From: Halodesulfovibrio aestuarii DSM 17919 = ATCC 29578
GTDB lineage: Bacteria; Desulfobacterota; Desulfovibrionia; Desulfovibrionales; Desulfovibrionaceae
Length of the DNA: 64,000 nucleotides
Direction of reading: 5' to 3'
NCBI RefSeq assembly: GCF_000384815.1
Contig: NZ_ARQF01000021.1
Coordinates: forward strand, 620,001 to 684,000
Shown piece by piece: positions 47,063 to 54,814 of the stretch. How positions within the stretch are numbered: the stretch's first letter is position 1; the number at the start of each line of letters is the position of its first letter. Position numbers and translations under genes: made by a program. The notes beneath the pieces are model-generated. The model was not told the DNA's origin, searched no databases, and saw only the letters and a list, made by a program, of their open reading frames with translations.

Positions 47063-47985
47063 TGAAAAAATACGATTGCTTTGTAATCGGGGGCGGTCCG
47101 GCTGGAATGACGGCCGCCCTTTATCTTCTTAGGTCGGGGGTGACAGTGGCGATGGCCGAAAAGCTGACGCCTGGCGGACAAGTTCTGCAGACCGAGGAAG
47201 TAGAGAACTACCCAGGTTACCCAAAAGGTATAAAAGGGTACGAGCTCGCAGATGTCTTTGCAGAGCATCTTGAGGCGTATAACCTAGATCGTTATTCGGA
47301 ACCGGTAACTTCTCTTCAGCATGCGTATGGTGCTAATAAACTTAAAGTGGGTGATCAAGAAATTATTGCTCGCTCCGTTATTATTTGTACCGGCGCACGT
47401 TACAAGAAACTTGGTCTCCCTAATGAGGAATTTTTGACAGGCAAGGGCGTATCTTATTGCGCCTTGTGTGACGGTAATTTTTTTAGAAACCAAACTGTCG
47501 CTGTAGTCGGTGGTGGTAACTCTGCTCTAGAAGAGTCTCTCTATCTGGCTAAGTTGGTAAAAAAACTGTATCTCATCCATCGTCGGGAAGGCTTCCGTGC
47601 TGCAAGGTACTATCAGGATAAGATAAAAGCCTCTCCAGTTATCGAAGTTGTAAAAAGCACCATTGTCAAAGAACTGCATGGTGAGAACGGCTTGACCGGG
47701 GTACTCATTAAGAACTTGAAAACAGAAGAAGAGCAAGTGCTGCCAGTAGATGGCCTGTTTATTTTTGTTGGTTATGAGCCAAACAAAGAATTGCTACCAG
47801 AGGGGTTGCAGACAGACGAAACAGGCTTCATTTTAACTGACATTGAAATGCGCACTAATTTGCCGGGGATTTTTGCTTCCGGCGATTGCAGGGCTAAACA
47901 ATGTCGTCAGGTAACTACTGCGGTTGGTGATGGTGCAACTGCAGCAAACTCTGCTTTCCTTTACTTGGAACAACTCAATGCGTAG
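47062..47985 (+). CDS. trxB: Thioredoxin reductase
   Basis: NADPH (or ferredoxin/NADH-type) dependent flavoprotein that reduces thioredoxin. The 307-residue protein has FAD-binding GGGPAGMTAA at about 10-19, the redox-active Cys133-Ala-Leu-Cys136 followed by DG, NAD(P)-binding VVGGGNSALEESL, and the closing FAD segment FASGDCRAKQCRQVTTAVGDGATAA (about residues 271-295). The CALC active site varies from the CATC of E. coli. It is coupled to trxA and overlaps bamD by eight bases. Confidence 0.95.
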   Translation: MKKYDCFVIGGGPAGMTAALYLLRSGVTVAMAEKLTPGGQVLQTEEVENYPGYPKGIKGYELADVFAEHLEAYNLDRYSEPVTSLQHAYGANKLKVGDQEIIARSVIICTGARYKKLGLPNEEFLTGKGVSYCALCDGNFFRNQTVAVVGGGNSALEESLYLAKLVKKLYLIHRREGFRAARYYQDKIKASPVIEVVKSTIVKELHGENGLTGVLIKNLKTEEEQVLPVDGLFIFVGYEPNKELLPEGLQTDETGFILTDIEMRTNLPGIFASGDCRAKQCRQVTTAVGDGATAANSAFLYLEQLNA

Positions 47986-48709
47986 AACGCTGCTTCGCTT
48001 TTTAGCTATTCTCCCACTGTTAAGTGTTTTATCCGGTTGTGGTATTATTGACTATTTTTATCTGCCGCCTCCTGAAGATACCGCTCAGGAAATTTTTGAA
48101 GCAGGTAATGATGCTATGCGTGACCAAAACTACGCAAAGGCAAAAGAGTACTTCAACACCCTTAAAGATAAATATCCTTTTAGTCCGTACGCTGTGGAAT
48201 CCGAACTTTCGCTGGCAGATGCGTACTTCCTTGATTCCGACTACTTGTTAGCAGTTGATTCATACAAGGAATTTGAGTCATTGCATCCACGCCATAAAGC
48301 TATTCCGTATGTTTTATTCCAGATTGGTAATGCAAACTTGGAAAGCTTTGTTTCGATTGACCGTCCTCAAGATAATATTGCGGAAGGTTACGAATACTTG
48401 ATGCGTTTAAGAGAGTCTTATCCTGGTAGTGAATATGCAGAAAAGGCAAAACCTTTAATGCAGCGTGCCCGTAAGTTGATGGCAGCACATGAAGTATTTG
48501 TTGCTGACTTTTATTGGCGACGTGAAAATTATGGATCTGCATACGAACGCTATAAGTTCGTGATGGAGAACTTCCAAGATGTTCCAGACTATCAGGAATA
48601 CGTAAAAGAGCGTGCCCGACTTTCTTATCTTAAGAAGACTGAGCAAGAAGCTGAACTTCTTCGCGAAAAAGATAACGGCTCTTGGAAAGATTATTTTGAG
48701 TGGTTGTAA
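47978..48709 (+). CDS. bamD: Outer-membrane assembly lipoprotein BamD
   Basis: BamD is the essential TPR lipoprotein of the BAM complex, which folds outer-membrane beta-barrels. The 243-residue protein has a signal peptide with lipobox LSGC (Cys about 20), then five TPR-like helices (residues 40-220), including AKAKEYFNTLKDKYPFSPYAVES and YAEKAKPLMQRARKLMAAHEVFVADFYWRRENYGSAYERY, of which the latter is the BamD signature. Its ATG at 47978 overlaps the end of trxB. A strong terminator follows, so trxA, trxB and bamD form one unit. Confidence 0.93.
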   Translation: MRRTLLRFLAILPLLSVLSGCGIIDYFYLPPPEDTAQEIFEAGNDAMRDQNYAKAKEYFNTLKDKYPFSPYAVESELSLADAYFLDSDYLLAVDSYKEFESLHPRHKAIPYVLFQIGNANLESFVSIDRPQDNIAEGYEYLMRLRESYPGSEYAEKAKPLMQRARKLMAAHEVFVADFYWRRENYGSAYERYKFVMENFQDVPDYQEYVKERARLSYLKKTEQEAELLREKDNGSWKDYFEWL

Positions 48710-48728
48710 TTACACTCTTTGATTGTAT

Positions 48729-48768
48729 AAAGCTCCTGCATGACATTTGTTATGCAGGAGCTTTTTTT
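48729..48768. terminator. Terminator between bamD and the Crp/Fnr gene
   Basis: 13-bp perfect stem AAAGCTCCTGCAT / ATGCAGGAGCTTT with a T-run on the plus strand; A-rich on the other side, so it can serve the convergent gene at 48773 too. Confidence 0.9.
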
Positions 48769-48772
48769 ATTA

Positions 48773-49462
48773 CTATAATCCCATTTCAGCACATTCTTCG
48801 AGCATAATTCGGTTAAGAATATGTACAGTGCGTCCCTCTATCGCAATCATTCCTTTCTCACTCATTCGTTTTAATGTTCTGGAGAGAGCTTCGGGGGTTG
48901 CTCCGATAACTTTTGCTAACTCCTTATGCGAGATAGGCAAATGGACGGTGTGATCTTCTTTTTGTGAAGTAGCCGGAGAGTCAAGTTTTGCAATAAAGGT
49001 TGCAATGCGTTGTGGTAGTTCCTGTAATGAAAGAGTTCCTGCAAGTTCCATAGCATCTCTTAAGCGTTCTGAGACTTTTAGGAGCATTGAGAACAAGAAA
49101 GCGTTATCTTTCTCCGCCGCGGCGAAAAAGCTTTGCTTTGAAATAGAAACGACTTTACATGGTGTTAGAGCAGTGGCTGTAACGGGAAATGGTTTCTTGC
49201 GGAAGGTGGAACAAAGGCAGAACGGTTCACCATCTGTTAGAACAAAAAGTGTCTGTTCTTTCCCATCTAGAGAGCTTTTGTAGAGCTTTGCCGTACCACT
49301 GAGCAAAATATAGAGCCCTGAAGGGAGTTCTCCTTCGCCAATTATAATTTCCTTTGCCTTAAATGTCATTTCAACGGCGCCGTCCAGCAGTATAGGAAAA
49401 ACTTCTGCAGGAACTTCAGTTAATAGCGGCAATTTTTGAAACGCTTGTTGCAATGTATCCAT
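48773..49462 (-). CDS. Crp/Fnr family transcriptional regulator
   Basis: A 229-residue regulator with an N-terminal cyclic-nucleotide-binding fold (residues 15-130, IIGEGELPSGLYILLSGTAKL) and a C-terminal winged helix with the recognition segment LAKVIGATPEALSRTLKRM at about 188-206. It lacks the four Cys of an FNR iron-sulfur site at the extreme N-terminus; a Cys pair FCLC near residue 81 is notable. It may sense a small molecule, redox or heme. It is similar in layout to Desulfovibrio HcpR-like factors, but no hcp gene is near. It is transcribed away from tRNA-Gln. Confidence 0.9.
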   Translation of the reverse strand: MDTLQQAFQKLPLLTEVPAEVFPILLDGAVEMTFKAKEIIIGEGELPSGLYILLSGTAKLYKSSLDGKEQTLFVLTDGEPFCLCSTFRKKPFPVTATALTPCKVVSISKQSFFAAAEKDNAFLFSMLLKVSERLRDAMELAGTLSLQELPQRIATFIAKLDSPATSQKEDHTVHLPISHKELAKVIGATPEALSRTLKRMSEKGMIAIEGRTVHILNRIMLEECAEMGL

Positions 49463-49834
49463 TCTTTATGACCTTTTGTTGTATAACGATACGCAATGAA
49501 ATTATTAAGTATAGTATGATGGGTAAGTTTTTTAAAAGAGATTTCTCATCTATGGCTATATCAGTTAACACAGTTTGTTAGTTAGTATCTTTTGGCTGTG
49601 TTGCATAGAGTTCTATAACTGATATTGCAGGGTGCTAATGTCAACGGCAGGTAAAAACTGACAGCGTTGCCTTCTTTCAAAATCGCAATAATCTGAGGTT
49701 CAGTGAATCGTGATTTTTTATAGATATCTTCTGACTACGTTATGTCAGAAAAATTTATTTTTGACTTGTGTCTTTTTAAGTGAAGGTTGCAAGTTTGTTA
49801 GGTGTAAACTTGTTTCAGGACGAGATACAAAGAC
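49463..49834. other. Intergenic region between the Crp/Fnr gene and tRNA-Gln
   Basis: No gene found. It holds TTCTGAC/GTCAGAA (49729-49750) and CAAGTTT/AAACTTG (49790-49812) inverted repeats, neither with a clear T-run in a useful position. The upstream region of the Crp/Fnr gene (minus) lies at its left end. Nothing further was supported. Confidence 0.35.
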
Positions 49835-49869
49835 AAAAAAAGCCGCCGGTAAAACCGGCGGCTTTTTTT
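49835..49869. terminator. Terminator of the tRNA-Gln transcript
   Basis: Perfect inverted repeat AAAAAAAGCCGCCGG / CCGGCGGCTTTTTTT with a TAAAA loop; T-runs exist on both strands. It lies about 30 bases past the tRNA 3' end on the minus strand. Confidence 0.93.
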
Positions 49870-49899
49870 GTCTTGAATAACTCAAGATAAGATGTCTGT

Positions 49900-49975
49900 T
49901 GGCTGGGACGGCAGGACTTGAACCCGCGGATGTCGGGACCAAAACCCGATGCCTTACCAACTTGGCTACGTCCCA
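49900..49975 (-). tRNA. tRNA-Gln (anticodon UUG)
   Basis: 76 bases including an encoded CCA end (49900-49902). The cloverleaf is clear: acceptor TGGGACG/CGTCCCA, anticodon arm with a CGGG stem and loop TTTTGGT, and T arm GCGGG-TTCAAGT-CCTGC with one G-U pair. The anticodon reads TTG, giving Gln; the U1-A72 pair is also typical for tRNA-Gln. No duplicated 3' end was found that would mark an integrated element. It has its own promoter and terminator. Confidence 0.96.
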
Positions 49976-49993
49976 GCAGCAGCAACAAGAGCG

Positions 49994-50022
49994 TGTATAG
50001 TGAGGAGTTCAGTTTTCGTCAA
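49994..50022 (-). promoter_or_regulatory. tRNA-Gln promoter
   Basis: On the minus strand TTGACG (50017-50022) and TATACA (49994-49999) are 17 bp apart, with the -10 about 19 bases before the tRNA 5' end. Good sigma-70 match. Confidence 0.8.
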
Positions 50023-50222
50023 GTAAAAAAGTAATTTTTTATATATTTGACGTACGTTAGACGAATATAAGCTTAACCTACGCAAAGTGATTTCAAGGTA
50101 TTTTACTGTAATATCTTAAAATCACTATAGTTGTTTTTCTTTGGTGGTGCACTACTTATTTTAATTGAACATAGCGACTCTTCACTGATATTTTTAATAG
50201 CTTGGAAGGACTGCTTATTTTT

Positions 50223-50381
50223 CTAACGCAGTGCGTCTATGTGCAGCGGCTTATGACAATGTGGGCAAACAATATGTGGGCTGTACTTTGTCGCATCAAG
50301 TAACGTATATGTCCAATTTCCAGATTGTTTCACATAATCTACCAGAAGAACAAAACCACAAGTGCAGAATCTTTTTTGCAT
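50223..50381 (-). CDS. Small zinc-ribbon protein (52 aa)
   Basis: A short gene with a good ribosome-binding site (GAGG, five bases before the ATG at 50379-50381). The protein begins MQKRFCTCGF and has a second Cys pair CPHC 33 residues later, followed by His, so it probably folds around one zinc as a rubredoxin- or ribbon-type knuckle. No other feature is recognised. It lies alone between tRNA-Gln and the CI-like repressor gene, with terminator-like hairpins upstream. A longer frame begins at 50411 but the inner start fits better. Confidence 0.65.
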   Translation of the reverse strand: MQKRFCTCGFVLLVDYVKQSGNWTYTLLDATKYSPHIVCPHCHKPLHIDALR

Positions 50382-50424
50382 GACAACCTCATTGTTTATA
50401 AAAGTTAACAAGTGGTGTTAAATA

Positions 50425-50445
50425 AAAGCCAGCTAGACTGGCTTT
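50425..50445 (-). terminator. Hairpin with T-rich tail between the repressor and zinc-ribbon genes
   Basis: 8-bp stem AAAGCCAG / CTGGCTTT with a five-base loop; on the minus strand the sequence TTTTATTT follows. Probable weak terminator. Confidence 0.5.
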
Positions 50446-50480
50446 AGAGTTACGATAAACCTGCATGGCGTTGCGTGCTG

Positions 50481-50501
50481 AAAAAAGCGAAGCTTTTTTT
50501 T
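50481..50501. terminator. Short hairpin with T-run after the repressor gene
   Basis: AAAAAAGC and GCTTTTTT form a stem with a GAA loop. It lies about 120 bases beyond the repressor stop on the minus strand. The stem is A-T rich, so it is less certain than the other terminators. Confidence 0.5.
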
Positions 50502-50623
50502 GCGTAATAGCACTCTCTACTTCGTGATGCTTGATGGTTTGCTAACGAAGAAAATGTACACCACACAGGTTTTTCGTAATCTGAACAAATAAAAACAAAG
50601 TCACAACCGAGCTAAAAAAAGAA

Positions 50624-51274
50624 TTAATAGTCCCTTGCAGACCATACCACTCGACCAATAACTCGGAAGGAAAGTAGCTCATCTCCCTGAATACTTATTG
50701 GAGAGTACGCTGGGTTATCGCTTAGAAGCGTAATTTTGTTGTGTTCCGCAGTAACGCGTTTTACCATAATCGAATCATCAACGCCTACGGCATAAATAAT
50801 GTCTGCACGAAGAGTAGTCTGGGCTTGATCAACAAGTACGGTGTCACCTTGACAGATACATGGCTCCATACTGTCACCGATGACATCCATGAGCACCATC
50901 GCAGATGGTGTACCCTTTTGTGCCAGCCATGACTCTTTGAATATATGTTCCTCAATAGGGGTTGCTTCTACTTCGAAAGAGCCGTCACCAGCACAAAGCC
51001 GTGCAAACACTTTGGGGACAGCAAAGGTCGTAGTGCTTTCAAGTAGCGCGGGGTCGAGCAGTGCATCTGGTTTACCCACTCCGAATTCAAGCCAGTCAAT
51101 CGAGAGCTGAAACGAGCGGGATAATGCTAATATCCATTTTTGAGGGATGGAATTTCTGCGTTTTGCCTGTGTAATGGCAGAGCGATTTACTCCAAGCGCT
51201 TTAGCAAGATCTTGCTGCGTAGATATGGAGGTGGCTTTTTGAACGCGTGTAAAAAAAGTATGGAAATCAATCAT
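50624..51274 (-). CDS. CI/LexA-like repressor with HTH and S24 peptidase domain
   Basis: A 216-residue phage-repressor-type regulator. The N-terminal HTH (residues about 18-42, QQDLAKALGVNRSAITQAKR) binds DNA. The C-terminal S24 domain has the catalytic dyad Ser135 in GDSMEP and Lys172 in MVKRV. An Ala95-Gly96 pair in LCAGDG is a possible self-cleavage site, as in LexA and CI. Such proteins lose repression when RecA filaments form after DNA damage. No other phage gene is nearby, so it may be a domesticated regulator. A short palindrome GTCG TTT CGAC lies just upstream. Confidence 0.88.
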   Translation of the reverse strand: MIDFHTFFTRVQKATSISTQQDLAKALGVNRSAITQAKRRNSIPQKWILALSRSFQLSIDWLEFGVGKPDALLDPALLESTTTFAVPKVFARLCAGDGSFEVEATPIEEHIFKESWLAQKGTPSAMVLMDVIGDSMEPCICQGDTVLVDQAQTTLRADIIYAVGVDDSIMVKRVTAEHNKITLLSDNPAYSPISIQGDELLSFRVIGRVVWSARDY

Positions 51275-51287
51275 AGCTCTCTCAAAA

Positions 51288-51298
51288 GTCGTTTCGAC
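51288..51298 (-). promoter_or_regulatory. Candidate operator upstream of the repressor gene
   Basis: GTCG and CGAC around a TTT spacer form a short palindrome 14 bases upstream of the ATG on the minus strand. It could be an autoregulatory site; the match is short. Confidence 0.3.
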
Positions 51299-51393
51299 AT
51301 ATAAATTGAATCATTAGTGGGCTTGTGTTAATATATATAAACATAGAGTGTTTTATTTGCAATTAGAAAAAAGTACAACGATGAAATGTGACA

Positions 51394-51429
51394 AAAAAGC
51401 TCCCCCGTTTTTCAACGGGGGAGCTTTTT
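51394..51429. terminator. Strong bidirectional terminator
   Basis: 16-bp perfect inverted repeat AAAAAGCTCCCCCGTT / AACGGGGGAGCTTTTT with a TTTC loop. It ends the mutS-lipoprotein transcript on the minus strand. Confidence 0.93.
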
Positions 51430-51525
51430 GGGGTCACTTGGTAAATGTCGTCCTCAGTGATTTTTATTGGTGGAATGTACTGATAAGACTAGCACCATGA
51501 CTGAGGGCGATACATTTAAACAGAG

Positions 51526-51969
51526 TTAAGGCATCTCAATAAAATGCTCTTTGCTTACTGCATTCGGCATACCGAAGTACCTGCTCTTAGCCGTTACTTT
51601 CATTCGGTAGAGTGTTGAAATTTGTGTCGGACAGATTGTGGTAGTAAATTGCCCATTATTGCTTAACAGGCCGAGTTCTCTCGGGGTTAAGGCAAAACTT
51701 TCGTCAGCTTTGAACGGACAACCCGGGCAATCAGCGTTGTCACCGGCCTTTTGTAGCTCAAAGAGAACTTCTTCAACATTGGATACATTGCCCGAAAGGT
51801 CGCCTGCGATATTAATACATGGACTTTGAACAGATGTCTTAATGGAATCCCATTCAAAAAGATCAGCAGAACTGGTTGGTGACGGGTCGCTTTTGAATCC
51901 ACAACCTGTAGCAGTGATTATAAGTATACAGGCTGCCATCATAAATACAAGGCGCTTAGTTGGCGTCAT
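51526..51969 (-). CDS. Hypothetical lipoprotein
   Basis: A 147-residue lipoprotein. The signal peptide ends in TATGC (Cys at about residue 23) after MAACILIITA. The mature part has several Cys (CPGC at about 86-89, CINI, CPT) and ends FIEMP. No family is recognised; it looks like a small secreted domain with two or three disulfides. Its ATG overlaps the mutS stop region by 14 bases, so it is the downstream partner of mutS. Confidence 0.75.
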   Translation of the reverse strand: MTPTKRLVFMMAACILIITATGCGFKSDPSPTSSADLFEWDSIKTSVQSPCINIAGDLSGNVSNVEEVLFELQKAGDNADCPGCPFKADESFALTPRELGLLSNNGQFTTTICPTQISTLYRMKVTAKSRYFGMPNAVSKEHFIEMP

Positions 51970-54673
51970 TTCGTTCTCCCCACAAGAGCTTCCACTCTGT
52001 AAGTTGTTTTAATGCATCCATCGGAGTGATGTTGTCGGTATCCAAGTCTTTCAATGCGGTCACAAGAGGGTGGTTTACCGGCTCCGTATTCACAGGTGGT
52101 GTTTTAGCCGCTTTGGTTTTAGTTGGTGCTTCTGGTATCCCGGGTAGTACCCCGGACATAGTTGTAGTTGTTTGTACCTGATTTGACTTTTGTGAATTAC
52201 TTTCGAGTGATGCAAGAATTTCTTTCGCTCTTTTTACAACATTTGCAGGTACTCCTGCAAGGTTGGCTACTTCAATACCGTAGCTTCTATCTGAAGGTCC
52301 CGGTACCAGTCTGCGTAAGAAAACAATTTCGCCTCCCCATTCTTTAATGGCGATGTTCATGTTGTGAACGCCAGCGATTTTGCCTTCAAGTGCTGTTAAC
52401 TCATGGTAGTGTGTAGCAAATAGCGTGCGGATTCCGTTAGATTTTCTGCAAAGCTCTTCTACGACAGCCCAGGCGAGGGATAACCCGTCAAAGGTTGATG
52501 TTCCACGTCCAATTTCATCAAGAATGATCAGGCTGCGCTTTGTTGCTTGCCGCAGTATTCGCGCTGTTTCCATCATTTCAACCATAAAGGTTGATTGTCC
52601 CTGAGCAAGGTTGTCCGACGCTCCTACGCGAGAAAAGATTCTGTCTGCAACACCAATATTTGCTTCACGTGCCGGTACGTAGGAACCCATCTGAGCAAGA
52701 ATACAAATGATTGCCATTTGTCTCAGCACCGTAGATTTACCAGCCATGTTTGGACCGGTAATAAGGAGTAGCTTTCGTTTGTTGTCTACACGCAGGTCGT
52801 TAGGAATAAAATTAGAACTTCCTTGAACCGCCTCTACAACGGGATGACGCCCATCTTTGATGGAAATATGTGCTTCATTATGTAGTGCAGGGCGAGCCCA
52901 GTTCCATTTGCGTGCAGCTTCTGCAAGGCTTTGCCAATAGTCCAGACCTGCAAGCAAATCTGCCATAAACAGCAGGCGGGAACGTGCTTCGGTCATGGTT
53001 TCACGCATTTTTTGGAACAGCTTGTATTCGAGACTCTTACGCTTATCCGTGGCTACAAGGAGCTTTTCTTCAAGATCTTTCAGCCTTGGTGTCGAGTAGC
53101 GTTCTGAATTGGCAAGAGTCTGGCGTCGTACAAAGTAGTCCGGTACGTCAGCCACAGAACCTTTTGGCACATCAAAGAAATAGCCGAATACGCGGTTGTA
53201 CTTCAGTTTCATCTTTTGAATGCCGGTAGCTGCTTGTTCTTCCTGAAGCAATTCATCGAGCTTGGATTCTCCATGTTCGCTTAACTCAATAAGTTCATTA
53301 AGTTCGTCGTGGAATCCGTGTTTGAATAATCCACCCTCGGTAATGAGGTTTGGTGGATTGTCGACAAAAGCTTTATCTAGAAGCGTGTGGTAGTCAGCAA
53401 GGTCGTCCCAGTGCTTGAGCAGATTGGTGAGCCATTGTGGAAGCGTGAGCTTTTGCTCGTCATCCATAGTGGTGTATTGTTGAGTACCTGTTTGAACTTT
53501 TTCCAGCACGCTTCGTACAGTAGGTAAGGTGCTGATACTCTGGCGTAACGCGACAAAATCTTTTGGAGCGGCGCGGTTAAGCTGAATACGGGTGCTTAGA
53601 CGTTCAAGGTCATACACAAGATCAAGAGCTGTGCGGATATCGTTTCGAAGAGTGTCGTTAGTAAAAAAGTACTCAACGGCATTTTGGGTTTCGATGATTG
53701 GAGCAATGTCTCGCCATGGGTGTCGCATGCGTTCTGCAAGCAGACGCCCGCCCATAGGGGTGAGTGTGTGATCTAAAACTTGCCAGAGAGTGCCGAGTCC
53801 TTTTCGGCCATCTAACGTTTTAAAAAGTTCAAGGTTGCGCTCTGTGATATCATCCAAGATGAGATGTTTCGAAAGATTCAGCGGCTTGAATCGGGAAAGA
53901 TGTGTGAGCTCACTTTTCTGGGTTTGTTTCAGATAGGAGAGTAGGGCCCCGCATGACCTCACCAGCTCATTACTTTTTTCTAATCCAAGAGCCCCGAGCT
54001 CAACAATATTTTGAGATTCTAAAATTTTTTCTGTACTGCGTTTAAGATCAAAGAAGGCCTTTGTTGGCTTTTTGAGAACAATTGTCTCAGAAAGAGCAAA
54101 CGATGGTGGCGGAGTAAGCTCATCGGGGATGATAAGTTCTCTTGGGCTCATTTTTTGTGCCCATTGCCATAGGTCAGCCTGCTTCTTCAATTGCATGCCG
54201 GACCAGTCTCCAGTTGAGTAGTCTACCCATGCAAGGCCGCCGCTGTTGCTTTTTGCATCCCAGCAGAGAGCCCCGAGAAAGTTGTGCCCCTTGGCTACAA
54301 GATTAACATCTTCGACAACAGTGCCCGGAGTCAAAATTCGTTTCACTTCGCGTTTAACAAGCCCTTTTGCTTCCCGTGGGTCTTCTACTTGTTCACAAAT
54401 AGCGACGTTATGTCCTTTTGCAAGGAGTTTTGGAAGATAGGTCTCTACTGCATGGTATGGGACACCACACATCGGAATTTTGAATTCAGAATTCGCGCTG
54501 CTTCTGCTGGTAAGTGTAATTTGAAGGTCGCGTGCGGCAACTTCAGCATCTTCAAAGAACAGTTCATAAAAGTCTCCCATGCGGTAGAAAAGAAGACATT
54601 GCGGGTTCTGGTCTTTGATGTGGAGGTACTGCTCCATCATTGGAGTCAGTTTAGTGGGGCGGTTTGCAGTCAT
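51956..54673 (-). CDS. mutS: DNA mismatch repair protein MutS
   Basis: Recognises mismatches and starts repair. The 905-residue protein has the mismatch-binding GDFYELF with Phe35 and Glu37, connector and lever domains, and a C-terminal ATPase with Walker A GPNMAGKST, Walker B LIILDEIGRGTSTFDG, and the family end KELLASL-like part, here KRAKEILASL. The length is typical (855 in E. coli). A Thr/Pro-rich stretch (TTTTMSGVLPGIPEAPTKTK) follows the ATPase, then a final helical segment. mutL is not in the window. Confidence 0.97.
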   Translation of the reverse strand: MTANRPTKLTPMMEQYLHIKDQNPQCLLFYRMGDFYELFFEDAEVAARDLQITLTSRSSANSEFKIPMCGVPYHAVETYLPKLLAKGHNVAICEQVEDPREAKGLVKREVKRILTPGTVVEDVNLVAKGHNFLGALCWDAKSNSGGLAWVDYSTGDWSGMQLKKQADLWQWAQKMSPRELIIPDELTPPPSFALSETIVLKKPTKAFFDLKRSTEKILESQNIVELGALGLEKSNELVRSCGALLSYLKQTQKSELTHLSRFKPLNLSKHLILDDITERNLELFKTLDGRKGLGTLWQVLDHTLTPMGGRLLAERMRHPWRDIAPIIETQNAVEYFFTNDTLRNDIRTALDLVYDLERLSTRIQLNRAAPKDFVALRQSISTLPTVRSVLEKVQTGTQQYTTMDDEQKLTLPQWLTNLLKHWDDLADYHTLLDKAFVDNPPNLITEGGLFKHGFHDELNELIELSEHGESKLDELLQEEQAATGIQKMKLKYNRVFGYFFDVPKGSVADVPDYFVRRQTLANSERYSTPRLKDLEEKLLVATDKRKSLEYKLFQKMRETMTEARSRLLFMADLLAGLDYWQSLAEAARKWNWARPALHNEAHISIKDGRHPVVEAVQGSSNFIPNDLRVDNKRKLLLITGPNMAGKSTVLRQMAIICILAQMGSYVPAREANIGVADRIFSRVGASDNLAQGQSTFMVEMMETARILRQATKRSLIILDEIGRGTSTFDGLSLAWAVVEELCRKSNGIRTLFATHYHELTALEGKIAGVHNMNIAIKEWGGEIVFLRRLVPGPSDRSYGIEVANLAGVPANVVKRAKEILASLESNSQKSNQVQTTTTMSGVLPGIPEAPTKTKAAKTPPVNTEPVNHPLVTALKDLDTDNITPMDALKQLTEWKLLWGERNDAN

Positions 54674-54750
54674 TTATATATTCGGATGTCAAATTGTTTT
54701 GTCTAAGAAAGTAACAAGATGCCGCTTTCTTAACTATATTGCCTGAAGGT

Positions 54751-54785
54751 AAAAAATGGCGCTGCCCAGAGACAACGCCATTTTC
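54751..54785 (-). terminator. Terminator after lapB
   Basis: 9-bp stem AAAATGGCG / CGCCATTTT with a 14-base loop and a T-run on the minus strand, 30 bases past the lapB stop. It separates the HIT-lapA-lapB unit from mutS. Confidence 0.85.
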
Positions 54786-54814
54786 TGAAACAACGTACAA
54801 ATCAGCTGACAGAA

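Noticed and set aside
49900-51274. Integrated element at tRNA-Gln carrying the CI-like repressor
   Set aside because: No integrase, no second copy of the tRNA 3' end and the repressor lies on the 5' side of the tRNA; xerD at 59698 is the housekeeping type.
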